A stretch of 64,000 nucleotides of DNA, taken from contig OZ244200.1 in assembly GCA_965216845.1 (NCBI GenBank), positions 2,294,001 through 2,358,000 of the forward strand, given 5' to 3'. Source of the stretch: Panacagrimonas sp965216845. Its GTDB lineage: Bacteria > Pseudomonadota > Gammaproteobacteria > Nevskiales > Nevskiaceae. The notes beneath the pieces are model-generated. The model ran no database searches. It was not told where the DNA came from and saw only the letters and a list, made by a program, of their open reading frames with translations. Made by a program: the position numbers and the translations under genes. Shown here in pieces: positions 44,395 to 53,127 of the stretch. Position 1 is the first letter of the stretch; each line of letters opens with the position of its first letter.

Positions 44395-45078
44395 TTGAAC
44401 AACGTTGCGGTCATCACCGTCGACGGTCCTTCGGGCGTTGGCAAGGGGATGGTGTCGCGGTGGCTGGCCGATACCCTGCGATGGCACCGTCTGGACAGCG
44501 GCGCGCTGTATCGAATTCTGGCGCTGCACGCGCAGCATATGCAGATCGATCTGGACAACACCGATGCGGTTGCTGCGCTCGCCCCGGAGCTGGACATCCG
44601 GTTCGCGGGCGACACCGAGGATCAGGAGAAAATTCTGCTCAACGGCCAGGATCTGACGGACGCGGTGCGTTCCGAAGCCGCCGGAGCACTGGCTTCCCGG
44701 ATCGCGGTGGCCCCTGCGGTGCGGCAGGCCCTGTTTGCGCGCCAACGCGATTTCCGACAGCCGCCGGGGCTGATTGCGGACGGCCGCGACATGGGGACGG
44801 TGGTTTTTCCCGACGCGGAACTGAAGATCTTTCTCCGGGCAAGCGCCGAGGTTCGGGCAAAAAGGCGGCAAAAACAGTTGAGTGCGCGCGGCCAGAACGT
44901 TAAACTAGACAACCTTTCCGCGGAAATCCGAGCGCGTGACGAACGCGACCGGAGTCGCCAAGTGGCGCCACTGGTGCCGGCGACGGATGCTCATCTGATC
45001 GACACCAGTTCGCTGATTCCATCGCAAGTATTTGAAAGAATTAACGATCTTCTGAAGGCCCGAGGGTATTCACATTGA
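44395..45078 (+). CDS. cmk: Cytidylate kinase
   Basis: Phosphorylates CMP/dCMP. 227 residues. A TTG start at 44395 immediately precedes the expected opening NNVAVITVDGPSGVGKG with its P-loop. LDSGALYR, GRDMGTVVFPDA and the RQKQL-type lid are conserved. Its stop codon forms part of the stem of an intrinsic terminator. It stands in the usual aroA-cmk-rpsA order. Confidence 0.94.
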   Translation: MNNVAVITVDGPSGVGKGMVSRWLADTLRWHRLDSGALYRILALHAQHMQIDLDNTDAVAALAPELDIRFAGDTEDQEKILLNGQDLTDAVRSEAAGALASRIAVAPAVRQALFARQRDFRQPPGLIADGRDMGTVVFPDAELKIFLRASAEVRAKRRQKQLSARGQNVKLDNLSAEIRARDERDRSRQVAPLVPATDAHLIDTSSLIPSQVFERINDLLKARGYSH

Positions 45079-45099
45079 CGCCGGAAAGGCGTCTTTTTC
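45077..45099 (+). terminator. Intrinsic terminator after cmk
   Basis: GACGCC stem, GGAAA loop, GGCGTC, then TTTTT. The first stem bases belong to the cmk TGA. It would separate cmk transcripts from rpsA, at least partly. Confidence 0.8.
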
Positions 45100-45201
45100 G
45101 TTTAAGCGGCAAAGATTGCGCATACAGGGGCTGCACCGGAGCGGCCTTTTGACTTCAATTTCCTGCCTCTCCGGCGCGCGGCAGCACAAAGTGAGTATTG
45201 A

Positions 45202-46881
45202 ATGAGCGAAAGTTTCGCGGAACTGTTCGAACAAAGTCTGGTTGCCGGACAGTCCATGCAGCCTGGCACCATCGTCAACGCGGTGGTGCTGGAAGTGAAA
45301 CCCGATGTGGTCATCGTGGACGCCGGGTTGAAATCGGAAGGGGTGATTCCGATTGAAGAATTTCAGGTCGACGGTGAGCTGAGCGTCACCGTTGGCGATG
45401 AGGTCGAGGTGGCGCTGGAGACCGTCGAGGACGGTTTCGGTGAAACCAAGTTCAGCAAGGAAAAGGCTGAACGTATCAAGACCTGGGAGCGCCTGACCAA
45501 GGCCTTCGAAGAAAAGGAAACCGTGGTGGGCCTGATGACCGGCAAGGTCAAGGGCGGCTTCACCGTGGACATCGGCTCCATCCGCGCCTTCCTGCCCGGA
45601 TCGCTGGTGGACGTGCGTCCGGTGCGCGATACGGCGTACCTGGAAGGCAAGCCGCTGGAATTCAAGGTCATCAAGCTCGACCGTCTGCGCAACAATGTGG
45701 TGGTGAGCCGCCGCGAAGTGCTGGAAGCCGAGTACAGCGCCGAGCGCGATTCCCTGCTGGAAAGCCTGCAGGAAGGCGTGGTGCTGCAGGGCGTGGTCAA
45801 GAACCTGGTCGAATACGGCGCCTTCGTGGATCTGGGTGGCATCGACGGTCTGCTGCACATCACCGACATGACCTGGAAGCGGATCAAGGATCCGGCCGAG
45901 GTGGTCACCGTCGGCGAGGAAATCGAAGTCAAGGTACTCAAGTACGACCGTGAGCGTCGCCGCGTATCGCTGGGTCTGAAGCAGCTGGGCGCCGATCCCT
46001 GGGTGGATATCGCACGGCGTTATCCGGAAAAGACCCGGATGTTCGGCAAGATCACCAACATCACCGACTACGGTGCGTTTGTGGAAATCGAGGCCGGAGT
46101 CGAAGGTCTGGTGCACGTCTCGGAGATGGACTGGACCAACAAGAACGTCAACCCCAACAAGGCGGTGACCATCGGTCAGGAAGTCGAGGTCATGATTCTG
46201 GACATCGACGAGGAACGTCGCCGCATCTCGCTGGGCATGAAACAGTGCGTGCCCAACCCCTGGGAAGAGTTCTCGCAGAACTACCAGAAAGGCGACAAGG
46301 TCAAGGGACAGATCAAGTCCATCACCGACTTCGGTATCTTCATCGGTCTCAATGGCGGCATTGACGGCCTGGTGCACCTGTCGGACCTGGACTGGAACGA
46401 TCCGGGTGAAAGTGCCGTGCGCCGTTATTCCAAGGGGCAGGAGCTGGAAGCGGTGGTGCTGGCCATCGACGCCGCGCGCGAACGGATCTCGCTGGGCGTG
46501 AAGCAGGTCATGCAGGATCCGCTGACGCAGTTCATGGCCGAGAACACCAAAGGCACGGTAGTCACCGGGACCATCGCCAGCGTCGAGCAGCGCGGTGCGC
46601 ACATCGACCTGGGCAACGGCGTGGAAGGCTATATCCGTGCCAACGATCTCTCACGCGAACGAGTGGAAGATGCGCGCACGGTGCTCAAAGAAGGTGACAG
46701 CCTGGACGCACGGTTCATCGGTGTGGATCGCAAGAGCCGCATCGTCAGCCTGTCGGTGCGTGAAAAAGAGATCCAGGAAGAGCAAGAAGTGGTGGCCGAG
46801 TACAGCCGCAACGCATCCACGGGCAAGACCAGCCTGGGCGATTTGCTCAAGGAACACGTTTCCGGATCGGATTCGGACTGA
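45202..46881 (+). CDS. rpsA: 30S ribosomal protein S1
   Basis: mRNA-binding ribosomal protein. 559 residues with six S1 repeats; repeated motifs such as VVKNLVEYGAFVDLGGIDGLLHITDMTW, ITNITDYGAFVEIEAGVEGLVHVSEMDW and IKSITDFGIFIGLNGGIDGLVHLSDLDW are obvious (quoted here in parts only as pattern). The start context AAAGTGAGTATTGA gives a weak ribosome site, as usual for this autoregulated gene. A 510-residue open frame on the other strand is a composition artefact. Confidence 0.96.
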   Translation: MSESFAELFEQSLVAGQSMQPGTIVNAVVLEVKPDVVIVDAGLKSEGVIPIEEFQVDGELSVTVGDEVEVALETVEDGFGETKFSKEKAERIKTWERLTKAFEEKETVVGLMTGKVKGGFTVDIGSIRAFLPGSLVDVRPVRDTAYLEGKPLEFKVIKLDRLRNNVVVSRREVLEAEYSAERDSLLESLQEGVVLQGVVKNLVEYGAFVDLGGIDGLLHITDMTWKRIKDPAEVVTVGEEIEVKVLKYDRERRRVSLGLKQLGADPWVDIARRYPEKTRMFGKITNITDYGAFVEIEAGVEGLVHVSEMDWTNKNVNPNKAVTIGQEVEVMILDIDEERRRISLGMKQCVPNPWEEFSQNYQKGDKVKGQIKSITDFGIFIGLNGGIDGLVHLSDLDWNDPGESAVRRYSKGQELEAVVLAIDAARERISLGVKQVMQDPLTQFMAENTKGTVVTGTIASVEQRGAHIDLGNGVEGYIRANDLSRERVEDARTVLKEGDSLDARFIGVDRKSRIVSLSVREKEIQEEQEVVAEYSRNASTGKTSLGDLLKEHVSGSDSD

Positions 46882-46918
46882 GCTTCACATCGCTGAGCGA
46901 TGCTGCAACAATGATCGG

Positions 46919-46953
46919 GGCCGCGCTTGCGCGGCCTTCTTTTTTTCTTTATT
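46919..46953 (+). terminator. Strong intrinsic terminator after rpsA
   Basis: GGCCGCGC, TT loop (or a slightly larger loop), GCGCGGCC, followed by a T-rich run interrupted by single C residues. It lies 37 bases after the rpsA stop. ihfB would need its own promoter or readthrough. Confidence 0.88.
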
Positions 46954-46992
46954 GTCAATGCCTTCCAACTTTGCGGACGCCCGAAAGGCCTC

Positions 46993-47277
46993 ATGACCAA
47001 GTCCGAATTGATCGAACGATTAGCGCTGCGTCAAACGCATCTGATGCAAAAGGATGTAGAGCTTGCCGTGCGCCTGGTGCTGGACCGCGTCAGCATGGCG
47101 CTGGCGGCGCAAGATCGGGTTGAAATCCGTGGTTTTGGCAGCTTTGCACTGCATCATCGCCCGAGCCGGGTGGGGCGTAATCCCAAGACCGGGCAACCGG
47201 TCATGATTCCGGCCAAGCACGTCCCGCATTTCAAGCCCGGAAAGGAAATGCGTGAACGGGTGAATCGTTCGGCCTGA
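46993..47277 (+). CDS. ihfB: Integration host factor subunit beta
   Basis: DNA-bending protein of the HU/IHF family. 94 residues from the ATG at 46993 (MTKSELIERLA, the standard IhfB opening); upstream codons cover the terminator. The DNA-binding arm GRNPKTGQPVMIP and the RGFGSF motif are intact. It has its usual place after rpsA. Confidence 0.95.
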   Translation: MTKSELIERLALRQTHLMQKDVELAVRLVLDRVSMALAAQDRVEIRGFGSFALHHRPSRVGRNPKTGQPVMIPAKHVPHFKPGKEMRERVNRSA

Positions 47278-47347
47278 CGCGGGAATCCGGATCCACGCGG
47301 TATGCTTGTTGCGTGATCGCGTATCGACTGGCCACTGGAGAGCAGGC

Positions 47348-47638
47348 ATGCAACGGATTTTGATCTTCGCCGTACTCGGGCTGATTCTGCTGCTGGGCGC
47401 GTCCATCGGCTACTTCAATGCGCAGGTGGTCGAGTTCAACTACCTGGCCGGACAGGTCGAGCTGCCGCTGATGGCCTTGCTGGTGGCAAATTTCTTTATT
47501 GCGGTGTTCATCACCCTGCTGATTTGCATCGGCAAGATTCTGAGCCTGAAAAACGAGATTCGGCGCTTGAACAAGCAGATCAAGGCGAGCGACGAGGAAC
47601 TCAAGTCGCTCCGGGACTTGCCGTTGCCGAATGTTTGA
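47348..47638 (+). CDS. lapA: Lipopolysaccharide assembly protein LapA
   Basis: Small inner-membrane protein, 96 residues from the ATG at 47348. It has two membrane helices (about 3-22 and 40-65) and a short cytoplasmic coiled tail (LKNEIRRLNKQIK). The LapA/DUF1049 pattern includes FNAQVVEFNYLAGQVELPL. It overlaps lapB by 8 bases. Confidence 0.9.
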   Translation: MQRILIFAVLGLILLLGASIGYFNAQVVEFNYLAGQVELPLMALLVANFFIAVFITLLICIGKILSLKNEIRRLNKQIKASDEELKSLRDLPLPNV

Positions 47639-48785
47639 CAATTTCCTGTCCTGGCTGCTGTTGCCGCTTGGCGGCGCACTCGGATGGTATCTGGCCACAC
47701 GCGTTCAGCGAAAGGACAAATCCATCACCGGCGGGCAGGGCGTGCCCGGTATTTCGCAGTTGTTGAGTCAAGAGCCGGATCACGCCATCGCCGCGCTGCT
47801 GGATGCGTCAACAGATGGTCGCGAACCGCTTGAACTGCAGCTGACCATTGGCCAGCTGTTTCGCAAGCGTGGACAGGTGGATCGCGCGCTGAGAATCCAT
47901 CAGTCCCTGCTGGACCGAAAACAAATGCCGGCCGAGGATCGACAACGTACACGCCTGGCGCTGGCGCAGGACTTGATGGAAGCAGGTTTTTTTGATCGCG
48001 CTGAAGAGGCTTTCAATCAGTTGGCGGCGGAGGGGTTCGAGCCTGCACGGGCTTTGCAATCCATCGTGGACATCCACGAACGCAGCCGAAACTGGGAAGC
48101 GGCGCTGGAAGCGAACAAGCGGCTGGAAGCGGTCAGCGGCGCCTCGCATCGGGTGGCTGCGGCGCACTACCACTGTGAAATGGTGGAGCGTGATCGAAAA
48201 TCACTGGAACCCAAGGCATTGATGACATCGCTCAAGCAGGCGCTGAATCTGCATCCCCGATGTGGCCGGGCGGGTCTGATGCAGGGTGCAATTGCCGAGC
48301 AGCAGGGGGATACCGAAGCGGCGATCCGGGCGTATCGACGCGTACCGGAGCAGGATGCGCGCCTGATTCCGGAGGTGTTGCCGCTGCTGTGGAAATGCAG
48401 CCAGGAAAACGGCACCGCGGACGCCTTCCTGCGCTGGCTCGATCAGCTTCAGTCCGCGCATGATCTGGGCTGTATCTCGGTGATGCGGGCGGATTTGATG
48501 GAGCAGGCCGGCTTTGACCCCACTGCGTTCGTGTTGCAGGAGTTCCAGCGCCGGCCGTCCTGGCCGCTGTTGCAGCGCCTGGGCCGTTTGCCGCCGGACA
48601 CGCAAACGCCATCTTTTCGCAATACGGTGGCGGCCATGCATGAGGGGCTGACAGCGGTGCTGGCATCGCGTCCACGCTACCTGTGCCGAAATTGTGGGAT
48701 GGAACCGGGGCTTTTGTTCTGGCAATGCCCAAGCTGCATGACATGGGAGGGCATCGCGCCGGTGGACGACCGTTTGCCGGGCTGA
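47631..48785 (+). CDS. lapB: Lipopolysaccharide assembly protein LapB (YciM)
   Basis: Controls LPS synthesis by promoting LpxC turnover through FtsH. 384 residues: an N-terminal membrane helix (about 4-22), multiple TPRs (about 60-310) and a C-terminal rubredoxin-like metal site (CRNCG ... CPSC). It overlaps lapA. Confidence 0.93.
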   Translation: MFDNFLSWLLLPLGGALGWYLATRVQRKDKSITGGQGVPGISQLLSQEPDHAIAALLDASTDGREPLELQLTIGQLFRKRGQVDRALRIHQSLLDRKQMPAEDRQRTRLALAQDLMEAGFFDRAEEAFNQLAAEGFEPARALQSIVDIHERSRNWEAALEANKRLEAVSGASHRVAAAHYHCEMVERDRKSLEPKALMTSLKQALNLHPRCGRAGLMQGAIAEQQGDTEAAIRAYRRVPEQDARLIPEVLPLLWKCSQENGTADAFLRWLDQLQSAHDLGCISVMRADLMEQAGFDPTAFVLQEFQRRPSWPLLQRLGRLPPDTQTPSFRNTVAAMHEGLTAVLASRPRYLCRNCGMEPGLLFWQCPSCMTWEGIAPVDDRLPG

Positions 48786-48853
48786 ACTCGGGCCTGCGCC
48801 CAATCGATGACATTGCGCATTGCGCGGATTCCGACACTCACACTTTTTTCCTG

Positions 48854-49801
48854 ATGATCGTTTCCATTGGCCTGTTGATTCTGGGTGGGATTACCCTGGT
48901 GCTTTCCGGTGATTTGCTGGTGCGTGGCGCGGTGTCGCTCAGCCAACGAATGGGATTGTCCCCGACGGTGATCGGTTTGACCGTGGTTGCATTCGGCACA
49001 TCCGCGCCGGAGCTGGTGGTGAGTATTCAGGCCGCCCTGAGCGGGATCGCGGATATTGCCGTCGGCAGCGTCGTGGGCAGCAATATCGCCAATATTCTGC
49101 TGATTCTGGGCGTACCGGCGCTGATCATCGCCGTGCCCACGGATGATGATGAAGCACGTAACAGCTATTGGTTCATGGCGGCGGTCACCCTGGTGTTCGC
49201 CGCCATTCTGGCCAGCGGCGAAATCAACCGCTGGTTCGGAGGATTGTTTCTGCTGGCTCTGGCCGGCTATCTGTTCATCAGCTATCGCAGCGCCCGCCTT
49301 GCTCCGGAGCTGGCGGCGTCAGAACAGGATGGACCGGGTCAATACGGTTCCATGGCCACCGGGTTGATGTTGCTGGGCGGCGTCGTTGGGCTGCCGCTGG
49401 GCGCGCACTGGTTCGTGCAAGGCGCAAAGGAGATTGCCACCGCCATTGGCATATCCGAGGCCGCCATCGGCGTTACCGTTGTGGCCATCGGCACCTCATT
49501 GCCGGAGCTGGCCGCCAGCACCGTGGCCGCCGTGCGCGGTCGTGTCAACATTGCCCTGGCCAATGTGATCGGCTCCAATCTGATGAATATCCTCGGCATC
49601 ATCGGCATCACGGCGGTGATTGTTCCGCTGTCGGTGTCCGAGGAAATTCAATCATTCGATGCCATTGCCATGATTGCGGCGACGGCCGTTCTCGGCTTGC
49701 TGCTGCTGCGGCGCTGGTCGATTGGCCTGGCTCTGGGAATCGCGTTCCTGGGCGTATACGCCGGGTTCCTGGCCGTTCGATTTGGTGGCGTGCAATTCTG
49801 A
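48854..49801 (+). CDS. Sodium/calcium exchanger-type antiporter (YrbG-like)
   Basis: CaCA-family membrane antiporter. 315 residues from the ATG at 48854; earlier in-frame codons overlap lapB. About ten membrane helices are arranged as two inverted halves, each with the alpha-repeat motif: FGTSAPELVVS...VGSVVGSNIANIL in the first, IGTSLPELAAS...NVIGSNLMNILG in the second. The transported ion (Ca, Na or K) cannot be told from sequence. Confidence 0.9.
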   Translation: MIVSIGLLILGGITLVLSGDLLVRGAVSLSQRMGLSPTVIGLTVVAFGTSAPELVVSIQAALSGIADIAVGSVVGSNIANILLILGVPALIIAVPTDDDEARNSYWFMAAVTLVFAAILASGEINRWFGGLFLLALAGYLFISYRSARLAPELAASEQDGPGQYGSMATGLMLLGGVVGLPLGAHWFVQGAKEIATAIGISEAAIGVTVVAIGTSLPELAASTVAAVRGRVNIALANVIGSNLMNILGIIGITAVIVPLSVSEEIQSFDAIAMIAATAVLGLLLLRRWSIGLALGIAFLGVYAGFLAVRFGGVQF

Positions 49802-50047
49802 ATGGCCGAATCCGGCCGACCTCGTCGCGGTCAAGGCCGGATGCTTGCGGCAGGCGCTGGTGGCGTCGAAAGGCAAGGGGAAATACAGCATGGTTGATCA
49901 AACCCGACGGACGGTCATTCCCGGGGCGATGCGGCCGTTGACAATCCCGCGGTCGGGCCGGGGGGATTGAGACGCCGTATTGATTGGTTGCGAAATCATC
50001 GGCACGGTAAGCACGTCCGAAAATAATCGGATTGATTCGGGAAGCCG
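49802..50047. other. Intergenic stretch without a gene
   Basis: 246 bases after the antiporter gene. Open frames here have no recognisable product. A short inverted repeat (AATCCC ... GGGATT, about 49943-49967) and a TTGACA without a matching -10 were noted; nothing else is supported. Confidence 0.4.
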
Positions 50048-50995
50048 ATGATCAAGCGCTTGAGCACTCTAAAATATTATTGGCGGGCCGCCAGACCATC
50101 GGCTCATCCAATGATTGCGTTTCCACTGCTGTCTGGTCAGGCGCTGGCCTCGGTCAGCAGCGGATCACTCAGTTGGCGCTGGTTTCTGGTGATTTTGTTG
50201 TTCGGCGTTGTTTGTCAGCCCATGATTTTGTATCTGAATGACTACGCCGATGAGGCGGTGGATCGGCACAGTGAACCCAGCTGGCTGGCCGGCGGCTCCC
50301 GGGTGATTCCGGACGGACAACTGACCGGCGGCGACTTGTTGAGCGCCTCGTTTTTCCTCATGACCTTGCTGATGGCGCTATCTGTGTGCTGCATTTACTT
50401 CGAGCGCCCCTGGATGCCCTTGCTGGCGGGTTTGTGCATCATCTCGGCCTGGACTTACAGCCTGGCGCCTCTGAAGTCCGCCTACCGAGGACATGGCGAA
50501 TTTCATCAGGCGCTCAGTTGCGGGGTATTGTTGCCGGTGATCGGTTTCTATCTGCAAACCGGGATGCTGGTGGAAGATTTTCCATGGACGATGCTGTTGC
50601 CGCTTTGCGCAATATTTTTCGCCGGAAACATCGTGACCGCGCTGCCCGATGTTCCGGCAGACCAACTTCACGCAAAGCAAAGCTATCCGGTTCGTCACGG
50701 TGTGGGGCGGGCTGGCCGGGACATCATTGTGTTGTTGATGGGCGCTTATGTAGCGGCCATTGTTCTGGGCGCGCCGCAGGTCTGGTTGCCAACGATGTTA
50801 CTCGCGGCCGCGCCGGCGATCATTCTGCTTGTCCCGCTTTTTCAGTTGGTATTCGGTTCCGAGGCGGCGATGGCGACGCGCGCCGGTATTCGACGATTCA
50901 CCGTGTTCGCCAGTCTGAGTCAGGCATGGATGTTGGCCGCCTGGACCGCAATCCTGTTTTGGCAAGGGTGTTTCTTGAACCCGGTGCAAACCTAA
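50048..50995 (+). CDS. UbiA-family prenyltransferase
   Basis: Integral-membrane aromatic/lipid prenyltransferase. 315 residues, eight or nine helices. The first Asp-rich motif NDYADEAVD lies at about 64-72, the second (DVPADQLH, about 201-208) follows helix 6, and the N-terminal YWRAARPSAHP opening is typical. It is shorter on charged loops than UbiA proper and resembles MenA/other UbiA-like members; the substrate is unknown. The next gene encodes an FAD oxidoreductase 14 bases away, so the two probably act on the same lipid. Confidence 0.8.
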   Translation: MIKRLSTLKYYWRAARPSAHPMIAFPLLSGQALASVSSGSLSWRWFLVILLFGVVCQPMILYLNDYADEAVDRHSEPSWLAGGSRVIPDGQLTGGDLLSASFFLMTLLMALSVCCIYFERPWMPLLAGLCIISAWTYSLAPLKSAYRGHGEFHQALSCGVLLPVIGFYLQTGMLVEDFPWTMLLPLCAIFFAGNIVTALPDVPADQLHAKQSYPVRHGVGRAGRDIIVLLMGAYVAAIVLGAPQVWLPTMLLAAAPAIILLVPLFQLVFGSEAAMATRAGIRRFTVFASLSQAWMLAAWTAILFWQGCFLNPVQT

Positions 50996-51009
50996 AGGTG
51001 AATCAGCGC

Positions 51010-52254
51010 ATGAAGATCGCAATCATCGGGAGCGGGATTGCCGGACTGAGCGCAGCCTGGTATCTGGGAAGAGATCACCAGGTGACATTGTACGAACGCG
51101 GTGAAAGACTGGGGATGGATGCGCAAACCGCGCAGGTCACGGCCGATGACAAGACGATCGCCGTCAATGTGCCGATGCGCGTGTTTTTCCCGGACTACTA
51201 TCCAACATTAACCAGCCTGTACCGTGAACTGGGCGTGCAGTTCGCGCCGGTTCATTATGCAGGCTCGATGAGTGACTTCGGCGGGGGCACTTATTTTCGT
51301 TACCGCAACTACTGGCTTGGTGAGCGCGCCATTCCTTTTCTGGCCGGTCGCAGCATGGTTTCAGGCCGCGCCATCAAGATCGGCTGGGAACTTCTCCGCT
51401 TTGCAAAACAGGACGGGCCGGCACCAGAGGCGTCGGAGACCTTGAGCGAGTACCTGCGTCGTCAGGCGTACTCCGAGCGATTCGCCGAAAAGTTTCTTTA
51501 CCCCGCGTTTTCCGGCATTTGCACCTGCAGCTACGACAGCGTTCGCGCCTATCCGGCATCGCTGATCAAAGACTATATGAGTAGCGGCTTGCTGGGGTCG
51601 CGCGTCAATCGTCTGGTCAACGGCACGCAAGACGCGGCCAAGCGGATGGCCAAGGCGGCCAAGCACGTCCGTCTTGGGTTTGACGTGCGCACCGTCGAGA
51701 TGCAGGACGCCGGCGTCGGTGTAATGAACGGATCGGGTGAGGCGGCGCGGTTCGACCATGTGGTGATCGCCACCCAAGCCAATCAGGCGCAACGCTTGCT
51801 CCCGGCGTCGCTTGCGCGCGAAAAAGACATTCTCAGTCAATTCAAATACGAATCAAGCGTGGTCGCGGTACATCGTGACGAACGCCTGGCGCCGATCAAC
51901 AAATCCGAGTGGGCGCCGGTGAACTTTCTGCTGTCGGCGAAACATGACAGGCCGATGGCCAGCATCTGGATGAACCGCATTCATCCCGAACTCAATGGCA
52001 AGGCCAACCTGTTTGAAACCTGGAATCCGTTCGAACAGATTCCGTCAGAGAAACTGCTGTTGCAAGCCGGTTTTGAGCGACCGACCGTTACACCGGCGTC
52101 CCTGGGCGCCATCGATGCCTTGGCCGAACTTCATCAGCAAACCACTCGTCGGGTTTGGTTCTGTGGTTCCTACGCCGCCAAGGGCATTCCCTTGCTGGAG
52201 AGCGCCGCTCTTTCGGCCAAGCGGGTGGCTGATCGCATCAGGTTGACCAGCTGA
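51010..52254 (+). CDS. FAD-dependent amine-oxidase/desaturase-like oxidoreductase
   Basis: 414 residues from the ATG at 51010, with AAGGTG 9 bases before; the much longer open frame upstream only overlaps the prenyltransferase gene. The FAD dinucleotide motif IGSGIAGLSAAWYLG is at the N-terminus, and a C-terminal FAD motif WFCGSYAAKGIPLLESA is present. The family is the NAD(P)-binding Rossmann/flavin amine oxidase group that also holds phytoene desaturases. The substrate is unknown; pairing with UbiA suggests an isoprenoid or quinone-like lipid. Confidence 0.8.
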   Translation: MKIAIIGSGIAGLSAAWYLGRDHQVTLYERGERLGMDAQTAQVTADDKTIAVNVPMRVFFPDYYPTLTSLYRELGVQFAPVHYAGSMSDFGGGTYFRYRNYWLGERAIPFLAGRSMVSGRAIKIGWELLRFAKQDGPAPEASETLSEYLRRQAYSERFAEKFLYPAFSGICTCSYDSVRAYPASLIKDYMSSGLLGSRVNRLVNGTQDAAKRMAKAAKHVRLGFDVRTVEMQDAGVGVMNGSGEAARFDHVVIATQANQAQRLLPASLAREKDILSQFKYESSVVAVHRDERLAPINKSEWAPVNFLLSAKHDRPMASIWMNRIHPELNGKANLFETWNPFEQIPSEKLLLQAGFERPTVTPASLGAIDALAELHQQTTRRVWFCGSYAAKGIPLLESAALSAKRVADRIRLTS

Positions 52255-52269
52255 GGCATTTTTCTTGGC

Positions 52270-52848
52270 TCAAGCCAGAGCTTGAAGTGCGCTTTGCGTG
52301 ATGCTTCGCAGCTGGGGTTTGTTCTGATTCAAACGTCCAATGATGGTCAAACCCTGAAAGCAACTCAGCAAATGCAGAGCGGCTGCATCCGCATCCAGGT
52401 CGCCGCGAATGGTTCTGCGTGCTTTTCCATCTTCGATCCGCTGCTTGAATGCAATTTCGATTTGGCGGAAACCGGCCTGAACCGCCTGGCTGATCTGGGC
52501 ATCGGCGGCGCCGAACTCGGCGGCTGCATTGGCCAGCATGCAGCCGTGAATTTCGCCTTCAGGCGCCAGTTCGAAGGACGAGCAAAAGTAGTTCTCAATG
52601 GCTTTCACCGGATCGTCCGCGTTCAGATGGCGCCGGTTTCGAGCGCCCACCACGCGCTCATTGTAGTGCGCGATGGTTTTCAGAAACAGATCTTTCTTGC
52701 TGCCAAACGCGTTGTAGAAGCTGCTGGGCGTGAGCCGCGTCACCTGCAGCAGTTGCGTCATGCTGGTGGAAGCATAGCCGTGACGCCAAAATTGCAGCAT
52801 CGCGGCTTTGAGCACCGTGTCGCGGTCGAATTGTTGCGGTCTTGCCAT
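52270..52848 (-). CDS. TetR/AcrR-family transcriptional regulator
   Basis: 192 residues from the ATG at 52848 (MARPQQFDRDTVLKAAMLQFW). The N-terminal helix-turn-helix runs GYASTSMTQLLQVTRLTPSSFYNAFGSKKDLF; the C-terminal ligand domain resembles the TetR_C group with GCMLANAAAEFG. It is divergent from the molybdopterin oxidoreductase gene, which it probably controls together with itself. Confidence 0.9.
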   Translation of the reverse strand: MARPQQFDRDTVLKAAMLQFWRHGYASTSMTQLLQVTRLTPSSFYNAFGSKKDLFLKTIAHYNERVVGARNRRHLNADDPVKAIENYFCSSFELAPEGEIHGCMLANAAAEFGAADAQISQAVQAGFRQIEIAFKQRIEDGKARRTIRGDLDADAAALHLLSCFQGLTIIGRLNQNKPQLRSITQSALQALA

Positions 52849-52897
52849 TTCCTGGATGTGACGGGGTGAATTGCTGTCTGAAAGGCACCTTATCCGT

Positions 52898-52926
52898 TTG
52901 ACAGGCGTCCTGATTCTAATTATTTT
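52898..52926 (+). promoter_or_regulatory. Sigma-70-like promoter upstream of the molybdoenzyme operon
   Basis: TTGACA (52898-52903), a 17-base spacer, and TATTTT (52921-52926). It lies about 200 bases before the 53128 start, in the TetR divergent region. The half-palindromes CAGGCGT (about 52902) and ACGCCTG (about 52945) flank the -10 and could form part of an operator. Confidence 0.5.
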
Positions 52927-53127
52927 GGAGCGATCATTCCATAACGCCTGCGTGAATCCGGATTTTCGGTAACAAACCGCAAGCCGAGCCAAACCGGCAT
53001 GGCTGTTGGCGCCCAACCAAGAAACGGGTTTGCGCCGTGCTTGACAAGTGCAGCCCGATATCAGGTGACATGGCGACTTCCAACCAATCCGAAAAACACA
53101 ATCAATCGCCACTGAGGAGAATTCGAT

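Noticed and set aside
45070..46602. 510-codon minus-strand frame opposite rpsA
   Set aside because: Its repetitive His/Asp/Leu pattern mirrors the S1 repeats; codon bias of the true strand explains the lack of stops.
50386..51009. Possible 208-residue N-terminal extension of the FAD oxidoreductase
   Set aside because: It overlaps the prenyltransferase gene out of frame and has no domain; the ATG at 51010 puts the FAD motif at the N-terminus as expected.
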